This document shows, in pieces, positions 1 through 5,128 of a stretch of DNA of 5,128 bases. The notes under the pieces were generated by a model. That model saw nothing but the letters and a program-made list of their open reading frames with translations, was not told the DNA's origin and did not search any database. The DNA lies in NCBI GenBank assembly GCA_013619035.1, contig JABXKX010000193.1, positions 1 to 5,128 on the forward strand. The letters run 5' to 3'. Both the position numbers and the translations under genes were made by a program. This DNA is from Peptostreptococcaceae bacterium (GTDB lineage Bacteria > Bacillota_A > Clostridia > Peptostreptococcales > Acidaminobacteraceae). Positions within the stretch are counted from its first letter, which is position 1, and each line of letters opens with the position of its first letter.

Positions 1-1
1 A

Positions 2-97
2 GCAAATGATGTTCCTTATTACAAATTTTTTTTAGCTTATCAGATACAGAATCAGCTCTTAAAAGGTATATTTGATAGTAGATTGGGTAAAGAGTAA
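2..97 (+). CDS. C-terminal end of an unidentified upstream gene (5' partial)
   Basis: An open frame enters from the left edge and runs 31 codons to a TAA at 95-97. It starts ANDVPYYKFF and ends IFDSRLGKE, a mixed hydrophobic and charged composition typical of a real protein end rather than random AT-rich DNA. The stop lies 26 bases before the EF-G start, a spacing expected within an operon, and no terminator hairpin separates the two. I do not recognise the family. It is not the C-terminus of ribosomal protein S7, which would be expected upstream of a str-operon fusA. Chance openness over 31 codons is possible, so the call is tentative. Confidence 0.5.
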   Translation, partial: ANDVPYYKFFLAYQIQNQLLKGIFDSRLGKE

Positions 98-110
98 ATA
101 CAATACAGTT

Positions 111-116
111 AAGGAG
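111..116 (+). promoter_or_regulatory. Ribosome binding site of the EF-G gene
   Basis: AAGGAG lies seven bases before the ATG at 124, a near-perfect Shine-Dalgarno match at ideal spacing. It fixes the start codon of the EF-G gene. Confidence 0.9.
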
Positions 117-123
117 ATAAATT

Positions 124-2184
124 ATGACCAGAACACATACTCTACATAACACTAGAAACATCGGTATAGTGGCACATATCGATGCTGGCAAAACTACTAC
201 AACTGAACGTATACTCTATTACACAGGATTGACATACAAAATAGGCGAAGTCCATAGCGGATCTGCTGTGATGGACTGGATGGAACAAGAACAGGACCGT
301 GGTATAACCATTACTTCTGCTGTTACGACATGTGAATGGAAGGATACAAAAATCAATATTATCGATACTCCTGGCCATGTCGACTTTACAGTAGAAGTTG
401 AACGTTCCCTTCGCATTCTTGACGGAGCCATTATTTTGCTTGATGCAAAAGGTGGCGTTGAACCTCAAACGGAAGCTGTTTGGAGACAGGCAGATCGTTA
501 CAATGTACCTCGCATCGTATTTATCAATAAAATGGACATTATTGGCGCAGACTTCAACAGATCAGTAAACATGATGAGTGATCGCCTCGGTACCACTCCA
601 GTACCGATTCAAATTCCAATGGGTTCTGAAAGTGAATTTGAAGGTGTTATATCTCTGATAGATATGACAGCCATTTATAACACTGGAGAGAATGGTGAAA
701 CTGTTGAAATTAAAGAGATCCCTACCGATTATAAAGATCAGGCAATGACGCACAGAGGTCACCTGCTGGAATCTATTGCAAATTACAACGATGAACTGAT
801 GATGTTATATCTTGAAGGTCAGAAAATACCAAAAGAATTAGTTCATTCAACACTACGAGCAGCAACACTTTCTGGTGATATTGTACCGGTATTATGTGGT
901 GCCGCATATAAGAATAAAGGCATACAGATGCTCCTTGATTCAGTTGTGGATCTACTGCCCTCACCCATTGACATTCCAATGATTAAAGGACACACACCTG
1001 AAGGTGAAGAAGCAGCTAGAGCTGCAGGTGATGATCAGCCTTTTTCTGCATTGCTTTTCAAAATCATGACAGATCCGTTTGTGGGGAAACTTTCGTATTT
1101 CAGAGTCTATTCAGGCACTCTAAAGGTAGGCGATTATGTACTCAATGCGACAAAAGGGAAAAAAGAAAAAATCAGTAAAATACTCCAAATGCACGCCAAC
1201 AGCAGGAAAGAACTTTCTATGGTGTATACCAGTGATATTGTTGCTGCAATAGGCATGAAATTTTCTACTACAGGAGACACTTTATGTGAGGAGAATGCTC
1301 CAATCATTTTGGAATCCATGGAGTTTCCACTACCTGTGATTTCAGTTGCAGTAGAACCTAAGACCCCTGGTGATCTCGAGAAGATGGTAACTGCTTTGGG
1401 TAAGATTTCAGAAGAAGATCCAACTTTTAAAGCCTATAGTCATCCAGAAACAGGACAAATGATTATTTCAGGTATGGGTGAGCTACACCTTGAAATTATA
1501 TTAGACCGTATGATACATGAACATAAAGTAAAAGCAAATGTTGGAAAACCCCAAGTCACCTATAGAGAAACCATCTCTATACCAGCCGATGTAGAATACG
1601 AGCTCTCAAAAGAACTTGGTACTCAAGGTGTTTATGGGTATGTAAAAATCAGGGTAAGTCCAAAACCTCGTGGTACTGGCCACTCATTTGTAAGTACCGT
1701 TAACACACGTGATTTTCCTAAAGCCTATATAGAAGCTTGTGAACAAGGTTTTATGCAAACGCTTCAATCTGGTATCATTGCAGGTTATGAGGTGGTTGAT
1801 GTACATGTTGAGCTACTTGACGCTTCATATCATGAAGAGTATTCCTCTGAAATTGCATTTAAAACAACAGCATCGATGGCTCTAATTGAAGCTCTCAAAA
1901 ATGGTCAATCCATTATGTTAGAACCCATTTTCAAAATTGAAGTTACAGTACCAGAATCATACGTTGGTGATGTCATCGGAGATATCACAACTCGTCATGG
2001 TGCTCTTGACGGCATGGAAATGGTTGCAGATCAAAATATAATACGCGCCACGGTTCCTCTTTCCAATCTTTTTGGCTATGCCACAGATTTACGGTCCAAA
2101 ACACAAGGACGTGGTTACTATTCGATGATTTTTGATCACTTCGACCAAGTACCACAAAGTGTCTTGAAACGCTTCACAGGCTAA
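124..2184 (+). CDS. fusA: Elongation factor G paralogue, translational GTPase
   Basis: This cytoplasmic GTPase binds the ribosome and drives tRNA-mRNA translocation and, with RRF, ribosome recycling. At 686 aa it is close to the usual EF-G length and has all five domains: G (about 1-290), II (300-395), III (400-475), IV (476-600) and V (601-686). GTPase motifs are intact: AHIDAGKT (17-24), RGITITSA (59-66), DTPGH (81-85, catalytic His85), NKMD (135-138) and CGAAYKNKG (258-266). Domain III keeps [10 protein letters not shown] and domain V keeps GDITTRHG and [15 protein letters not shown]. Two domain IV segments are unusual: the loop normally GGRGQYGH reads GTQGVYGY (499-506), and GGVVPREY reads TRDFPKAY (528-535). 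The tip segment SYHEEYSSE (568-576) keeps its histidine. There is no rpsG before it and no tuf after it, so it is probably a second EF-G outside the str operon. It is not a TetM-type protection protein by its motifs. Confidence 0.93.
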   Translation: MTRTHTLHNTRNIGIVAHIDAGKTTTTERILYYTGLTYKIGEVHSGSAVMDWMEQEQDRGITITSAVTTCEWKDTKINIIDTPGHVDFTVEVERSLRILDGAIILLDAKGGVEPQTEAVWRQADRYNVPRIVFINKMDIIGADFNRSVNMMSDRLGTTPVPIQIPMGSESEFEGVISLIDMTAIYNTGENGETVEIKEIPTDYKDQAMTHRGHLLESIANYNDELMMLYLEGQKIPKELVHSTLRAATLSGDIVPVLCGAAYKNKGIQMLLDSVVDLLPSPIDIPMIKGHTPEGEEAARAAGDDQPFSALLFKIMTDPFVGKLSYFRVYSGTLKVGDYVLNATKGKKEKISKILQMHANSRKELSMVYTSDIVAAIGMKFSTTGDTLCEENAPIILESMEFPLPVISVAVEPKTPGDLEKMVTALGKISEEDPTFKAYSHPETGQMIISGMGELHLEIILDRMIHEHKVKANVGKPQVTYRETISIPADVEYELSKELGTQGVYGYVKIRVSPKPRGTGHSFVSTVNTRDFPKAYIEACEQGFMQTLQSGIIAGYEVVDVHVELLDASYHEEYSSEIAFKTTASMALIEALKNGQSIMLEPIFKIEVTVPESYVGDVIGDITTRHGALDGMEMVADQNIIRATVPLSNLFGYATDLRSKTQGRGYYSMIFDHFDQVPQSVLKRFTG

Positions 2185-2222
2185 ACTCAGACGAGTCATA
2201 GCATTATGAAAATATATAAGTT

Positions 2223-2254
2223 AGAGCTGAATCGATATTGATTCAGCTCTTTTT
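2223..2254 (+). terminator. Rho-independent terminator of the EF-G gene
   Basis: A perfect 11-bp stem (AGAGCTGAATC, 2223-2233, with GATTCAGCTCT, 2240-2250) closes a six-base loop and runs directly into TTTTT (2250-2254). It lies 38 bases after the EF-G stop. It ends the EF-G transcript and separates it from the insertion element downstream. Confidence 0.93.
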
Positions 2255-2264
2255 ATCATAAAAA

Positions 2265-2279
2265 TCGCAAGAATACTCC
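2265..2279 (+). repeat. Left copy of an inverted repeat flanking tnpB
   Basis: TCGCAAGAATACTCC here is the reverse complement of 3939-3952 apart from one extra G (14 of 15 positions). Its last nine bases (2271-2279) are also the exact reverse complement of 3967-3975. The copies flank tnpB, which suggests an element-end signal, but the repeat is short and chance in AT-rich DNA is possible. Confidence 0.4.
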
Positions 2280-2302
2280 TTGTTCAAATCTAAATGAATG
2301 AA

Positions 2303-2321
2303 AAAATATGTTTCATATTTT
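2303..2321 (+). repeat. Left-end hairpin of the tnpB element
   Basis: AAAATATG (2303-2310) and CATATTTT (2314-2321) form a perfect 8-bp stem with a TTT loop. An alternative 6-bp stem, ATGAAA (2298-2303) with TTTCAT (2311-2316), overlaps it. IS200/IS605 ends carry such subterminal hairpins for TnpA recognition. A 5-bp hairpin AGTTA-GAT-TAACT follows at 2326-2338. The function is inferred from position. Confidence 0.45.
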
Positions 2322-2339
2322 ATGAAGTTAGATTAACTA

Positions 2340-2415
2340 GGAGATGAATTGCATAGAAAGGTACATCGTCGGGTGCGTCGAGGTTAGGTTGATTGTGAAA
2401 CTCTAAAAAGAACAG
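2340..2415 (+). other. Untranslated left-end leader of the tnpB element
   Basis: This stretch between the left-end hairpins and the tnpB promoter has no gene. It is more G-rich than its surroundings and holds two short direct repeats, CGTCG at 2367-2371 and 2376-2380 and a tandem AGGTT at 2381-2390. It resembles, from memory, leaders seen before clostridial tnpB genes of this type. No long hairpin is evident, and its role is unknown. Confidence 0.35.
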
Positions 2416-2419
2416 ATGT

Positions 2420-2448
2420 TTGCTATATCCAGATTTTTCCTGTATACT
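2420..2448 (+). promoter_or_regulatory. Probable sigma-A promoter of tnpB
   Basis: TTGCTA (2420-2425) and TATACT (2443-2448) match the -35 (4 of 6) and -10 (5 of 6) consensus with an ideal 17-base spacer. Transcription would start near 2455, about 25 bases before the tnpB ATG, leaving room for the GGAGG site. The first bases of the -35 box are the TTG that a longest-frame gene call would wrongly take as the tnpB start. Confidence 0.65.
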
Positions 2449-2469
2449 AATGTTAGTTGGATTATTATT

Positions 2470-2474
2470 GGAGG
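2470..2474 (+). promoter_or_regulatory. Ribosome binding site of tnpB (decides the start)
   Basis: GGAGG lies five bases before the ATG at 2480. The frame is open back to the TTG at 2420, but that codon sits in the -35 box and has no ribosome binding site, so the 2480 start is preferred. Confidence 0.85.
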
Positions 2475-2479
2475 TAGGT

Positions 2480-3901
2480 ATGGCTATAGTCTATCGCACA
2501 GCACAAATATCTATTAAAAAAGGACATAAATTGTATGGTTATTTTGATGATTTACTTATCAAAAGTAAAAACTTGTTTAATACATCTAATTACTATATTA
2601 GACAATTACTCACCTACTTTGACAAGTGTCTGCCATCATCAAATGAAAAAGAAGCACTTAATTATATAAATGGCAACATTGATGCCTTAAATGCTCAAAG
2701 ACTTAAAAAGTATTTAAAAAAAGTTGAAAACGGCAGTACTAAAGGTAAATTTAAAACATTTGCACCTGTATCTAAGGAGCAACCATTAACATACGAGTTA
2801 CTGGATGGCGTCTTCAAAGTAAGTAAACATCCTGATTACTATGGGCTTCCAGCACAACTTAACCAAGGCGTCATGAAACTAGTCTTTAGAAATTGGAAAT
2901 CCTTTTGGAAAAGTATTTCTGACTATCATAAACATCCACATAAATATAATGCAAGACCTAAAATTCCTGGATATAGCAAGAATCCTAATAAGTCTATGCT
3001 CATCTTAACCAATCAAATCTGCAAACTTAAGGGAAAGTACTTAAGGTTTCCGAAAACAAATCTAACCCTTAATGTTGGTAAATATTATTCCGATATTGGT
3101 ACATTGAAAGAAGTGAGAGTTGTTCCTAAGAAGGACATTTTAATACTGGAAGTAGTTTATGCAGTAGAAATTGATGTAGTTCCACTCAACCCAAATAATA
3201 TTGCATCAATAGACATTGGCGTCAACAATCTTGTAACTATGATAAACAATGTAGGTGGGAGACCTATTATTGTTAAAGGCTCGATTGTAAAGTCTATCAA
3301 CCAGTACTACAATAAGACAAAAGCCCAGTATACATCAACACTTAGATCCGGAAAGAACCATAAACAAGGTACATTCCAAACAAAACGATTAAGTAAACTT
3401 GATCGAGCTAGACATTTGAAGATTAAAGATTATTTTCATAAGACATCGTATCAAATCGTTTGGGAATGTAAAAAGCATAACATAGGTACTCTGATTATAG
3501 GGAAAAACGATCAATTCAAAAAAAATGTGAACTTGCAAAAGAAAGATAAGCAGAATTTCATTCACATACCTTTTGTGATGCTCATAAATATGATCAGGTA
3601 TAAGGCTGAAGCAAGTGGTATTCAAGTAATTGTTCATGAGGAAAGTTATACTTCCAAGGCAAGCTTTTTAGACAATGATCCAATACCAACATATGGAGAT
3701 GCTTTTGAAGGACGTTTTAGTGGCAAACGGATTAAAAGGGGTATGTATAAAACAAAAGAAGGCCATTTAATAAATGCTGATGTTAATGCAGCATATAACA
3801 TCATGAGAAAAGTAGTCCCGAATGCTCTAAGTGAGATACGGGATAGAGGTGTAGGGTTAAGAGCCATTATGTCTACACCACTTGTTCTAGAGATTGCATA
3901 G
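2480..3901 (+). CDS. tnpB: TnpB, RNA-guided nuclease of an IS200/IS605 element, with rearranged RuvC site
   Basis: TnpB proteins use an RNA from the element's right end to cut DNA next to a short target motif, which helps the element persist; they are the ancestors of Cas12. The protein is 473 aa from the ATG at 2480, somewhat longer than the roughly 400 aa typical of the family, and appears intact. Visible parts are an N-terminal region (1-120), the OrfB segment LPAQLNQGVMK (from 123) with RPKIPGY (159-165), and the RuvC fold: SIDIGVNN (Asp245), LIIGKND (338-344) and NADVNAAYNI (Asp434). The usual RuvC-II Glu position is Gly341. Glu387 and Glu388 in HEESYTSK may supply the acid instead. No CxxC zinc-ribbon pairs lie between there and Asp434; the segment reads TSKASFLDND. 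It has its own promoter and strong ribosome binding site and no TnpA partner. Nuclease activity is inferred, not shown. Confidence 0.92.
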   Translation: MAIVYRTAQISIKKGHKLYGYFDDLLIKSKNLFNTSNYYIRQLLTYFDKCLPSSNEKEALNYINGNIDALNAQRLKKYLKKVENGSTKGKFKTFAPVSKEQPLTYELLDGVFKVSKHPDYYGLPAQLNQGVMKLVFRNWKSFWKSISDYHKHPHKYNARPKIPGYSKNPNKSMLILTNQICKLKGKYLRFPKTNLTLNVGKYYSDIGTLKEVRVVPKKDILILEVVYAVEIDVVPLNPNNIASIDIGVNNLVTMINNVGGRPIIVKGSIVKSINQYYNKTKAQYTSTLRSGKNHKQGTFQTKRLSKLDRARHLKIKDYFHKTSYQIVWECKKHNIGTLIIGKNDQFKKNVNLQKKDKQNFIHIPFVMLINMIRYKAEASGIQVIVHEESYTSKASFLDNDPIPTYGDAFEGRFSGKRIKRGMYKTKEGHLINADVNAAYNIMRKVVPNALSEIRDRGVGLRAIMSTPLVLEIA

Positions 3902-3909
3902 TAATCTTT

Positions 3910-3968
3910 AAATAAGAAACCCCTACTTCAAATTGATCGGAGTATTTTGCGAATCAATTAAGTAGGGG
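3910..3968 (-). terminator. Possible minus-strand terminator of the ABC permease gene
   Basis: Read on the minus strand, the same 9+7 bp hairpin starts eight bases after the permease stop and is followed by TTTCTTATTT (3919-3910), a U-rich but interrupted tract. A GC-rich stem base followed by U-rich RNA fits an intrinsic terminator. On the plus strand there is no comparable T run after the hairpin, so terminator function would be one-directional. If the hairpin belongs to the insertion element, the permease has borrowed it. Confidence 0.5.
3920..3968 (+). ncRNA. Right-end hairpin of the tnpB element, probable omega (guide) RNA scaffold
   Basis: CCCCTACTT (3920-3928) pairs with AAGTAGGGG (3960-3968). 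After a two-base bulge (CA, 3929-3930), AATTGAT (3931-3937) pairs with ATCAATT (3953-3959). The loop is 15 bases (3938-3952). It begins 18 bases after the tnpB stop. In TnpB systems the guide RNA is processed from the 3' end of the tnpB transcript plus the right end, and the guide is whatever sequence follows the element. Here the guide would run from about 3969-3976 into the antisense of the permease 3' end. The RNA limits are inferred; only the hairpin is seen directly. Confidence 0.6.
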
Positions 3969-3976
3969 AGTATTCA

Positions 3977-5128
3977 TTATTGACTTTTAATTATTTTGGG
4001 AATGTCTTTTAACTTTACTGGATTACCATACATCAGAGTCCCCATACGATATACTTTAGCTGAGAACCAACCAACAAAGACGGTGCTGATTATGAGTAGA
4101 CTTAGTGAAATAGCAACTTCATACCAAGCAACTGATCCCATAGACAATCTGACAAACATAGCCATAAATGAACTAAATGGGATAAAAGAGGCAATTTTTA
4201 ATACAAGCCCTTCAGTATTTTGCATGCCAGTAACAGATATTAAGAAAACAATAACAAATATAATTGTTACAGGTGTTGCACTTGCATTCACATCCTCAGT
4301 TTTTGATACCAAAGCGCCTAAGGCTCCAAATATAAACGCAAAGAAAATATAACCTAAAATACCAAATATACTGAACTGTAGTAATATATTGTTAGGAATA
4401 TCAAAAATAAAATCTAAATCTCCAGCCCATGCTTTTGCATTCAAATAATACACTATTTTACCGGTCATGATTACAACTGCAAATTGGAGCATACCAGCAA
4501 AAGCACCACCCAGTACTTTACCATAAATCAAATAAGTTGTTTTTGTACTGGTAACCAGGAGTTCCATGGTACGATTGCTTTTTTCACTTGCAACAGCAGT
4601 GGCTATTAATTGACCATACATGATGATCATAAAGTATAAGCCGAACATTAATATATAAGTATAAGAAAAATTAGCAGCACTATCTTTTCCGAGTACGTTT
4701 ACATTCTGTGTTATATCAGGATAAATAATATCTTTTACATCTTCAAAAGCAATCCCTTTTTCTTCAAAGGCATACTTTTGATAATAATTGGTGTAAGCAT
4801 TACTAAAAGCCTTTAAACCACTGTCTGCCATCTCGTTGTTTAAGACAACATAGTGATAGTCGAGTGGCGTATTCATTATGTAACCACCATTCAGATCAGT
4901 AGAAATTATATCTTGTTCTAACGTTTTTATATCGGTGTATTGTTGAATATCACCTAAATAAAAATTCTCTTTTAAGTAATCAAGATCTTCAATATGCCCC
5001 TCTGGATCAAATAAACCATAAATAGGCATATCTTCGTTGTTTGCATCAGTCGACGAATCTTCTTTGTCAAGTGCAGCGATAAGGGTAGGGATAGATAATC
5101 CAATACTGATTAATAATACCAATATAAA
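3977..5128 (-). CDS. ABC-2 type (NatB-like) exporter permease, 5' partial
   Basis: This is the membrane subunit of an ABC exporter of the NatB/ABC-2 permease family, which works with a separate ATPase subunit in the cytoplasmic membrane. The frame is still open at the window edge; the TTG at 5122-5120 is not a credible start because the first membrane helix is cut there. The 383 visible residues contain the remnant of TM1 (about 1-20), a large acidic extracytoplasmic domain (about 21-153), then helices near 155-178, 205-228, 248-275, 284-302 and 334-355. The cytoplasmic loop motif VASEKSNRTMELLVTS (about 179-194) is a hallmark of the family, as are FIPFSSFMAMFVRLSMG and the C-terminal KVYRMGTLMYGNPVKLKDI. 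The C-terminus looks complete despite the adjacent element. NatB itself exports sodium, but the substrate here cannot be told. The ATPase gene would be expected just beyond 5128. Confidence 0.9.
   Translation of the reverse strand, partial: FILVLLISIGLSIPTLIAALDKEDSSTDANNEDMPIYGLFDPEGHIEDLDYLKENFYLGDIQQYTDIKTLEQDIISTDLNGGYIMNTPLDYHYVVLNNEMADSGLKAFSNAYTNYYQKYAFEEKGIAFEDVKDIIYPDITQNVNVLGKDSAANFSYTYILMFGLYFMIIMYGQLIATAVASEKSNRTMELLVTSTKTTYLIYGKVLGGAFAGMLQFAVVIMTGKIVYYLNAKAWAGDLDFIFDIPNNILLQFSIFGILGYIFFAFIFGALGALVSKTEDVNASATPVTIIFVIVFLISVTGMQNTEGLVLKIASFIPFSSFMAMFVRLSMGSVAWYEVAISLSLLIISTVFVGWFSAKVYRMGTLMYGNPVKLKDIPKIIKSQ

Larger units (their letters stand above)
2260..3975 (+). mobile_element. 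Solo tnpB insertion sequence (IS200/IS605 family, IS1341-like); ends approximate
   Basis: The element consists of a left end with a small hairpin, a promoter, a tnpB gene and a large subterminal hairpin at the right, the usual plan of IS200/IS605 elements that carry only tnpB. No Y1 transposase (tnpA) gene exists in the interval, so movement would need TnpA supplied in trans. It fills the gap between the EF-G terminator and the end of the converging ABC permease gene and breaks neither. This family makes no target duplication, so the exact borders cannot be read from one copy. The left border should lie between 2255 and about 2340, and the right border within a few bases after 3968. Confidence 0.6.

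Noticed and set aside
72..100. Possible promoter TTGATA-17-TAAATA before the EF-G gene
   Set aside because: The -35 is good but the -10 matches only 3 of 6 bases, and it would start transcription almost on the ribosome binding site, inside a probable upstream coding end. The alternative TACAAT at 99-104 has a 21-base spacer. Too weak to annotate.
142..468. Minus-strand 108-aa frame inside the EF-G gene
   Set aside because: Shadow of a well-supported EF-G coding frame; no family likeness and no ribosome binding site noted.
124..2184. Tetracycline-resistance ribosomal protection protein (TetM/TetO type)
   Set aside because: Length, the [12 protein letters not shown] start, [10 protein letters not shown] and the domain V motifs match EF-G rather than the TetM class.
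2185..2196. Small hairpin ACTC-AGAC-GAGT right after the EF-G stop
   Set aside because: Only four base pairs and no U tract; the strong terminator lies further on.
2303..2321. Left-end hairpin as a second terminator
   Set aside because: The stem is nearly all A/T and no convincing T run follows; a role as an element end fits better.
3646..3867. Minus-strand 73-aa frame inside tnpB
   Set aside because: Antisense to the conserved RuvC-III region of TnpB; its openness follows from TnpB codon constraints.
3996..4352. Plus-strand 118-aa frame antisense to the permease
   Set aside because: It lies fully opposite clear permease helices and has no recognisable motif; a shadow frame.
1..5128. CRISPR array, tRNA or rRNA genes
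   Set aside because: No regularly spaced repeats and no tRNA- or rRNA-like sequence seen on either strand.

Overview
This window looks like a piece of a low-GC Firmicutes (Clostridia-type) chromosome. The DNA is AT-rich, ribosome binding sites are strong AGGAG/GGAGG types, and all three recognisable proteins resemble clostridial versions of their families. That placement is inference from sequence character, not from a marker gene search.

Layout: (1) At the left edge, positions 2-97 are an open frame that looks like the last 31 codons of an upstream plus-strand gene. (2) Positions 124-2184 encode a full-length elongation factor G of 686 aa. Its GTPase centre is intact but two normally conserved stretches of domain IV are altered. 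It is not in a str operon (no rpsG end before it, no tuf after it) and is closed by a strong intrinsic terminator at 2223-2254, so it is probably a second, accessory EF-G. (3) Positions of about 2260-3975 carry a tnpB-only insertion sequence of the IS200/IS605 (IS1341-like) kind: a left end with a small hairpin, a good promoter (2420-2448), a TnpB gene whose real start is the ATG at 2480, and a large hairpin (3920-3968) that should be the right end and the scaffold of the guide (omega) RNA. No TnpA is present. The TnpB lacks the usual RuvC-II glutamate and the zinc-ribbon cysteines, and has a candidate relocated glutamate about 46 residues downstream, as reported for Fanzor-like and catalytically rearranged TnpBs. 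(4) Positions 3977-5128 on the minus strand are an ABC-2 (NatB-like) exporter permease whose 5' end runs off the window. It converges on the tnpB element, and the right-end hairpin lies just past its stop codon, where it could double as the permease's transcription terminator.

The genes do not form one pathway. The window is a translation-factor paralogue and an efflux permease facing each other, with a solo RNA-guided nuclease element lodged in the convergent gap. The points most worth following are the domain IV changes in the EF-G, the rearranged TnpB active site, and the shared use of the 3920-3968 hairpin. No wholly new multi-gene system is visible here.
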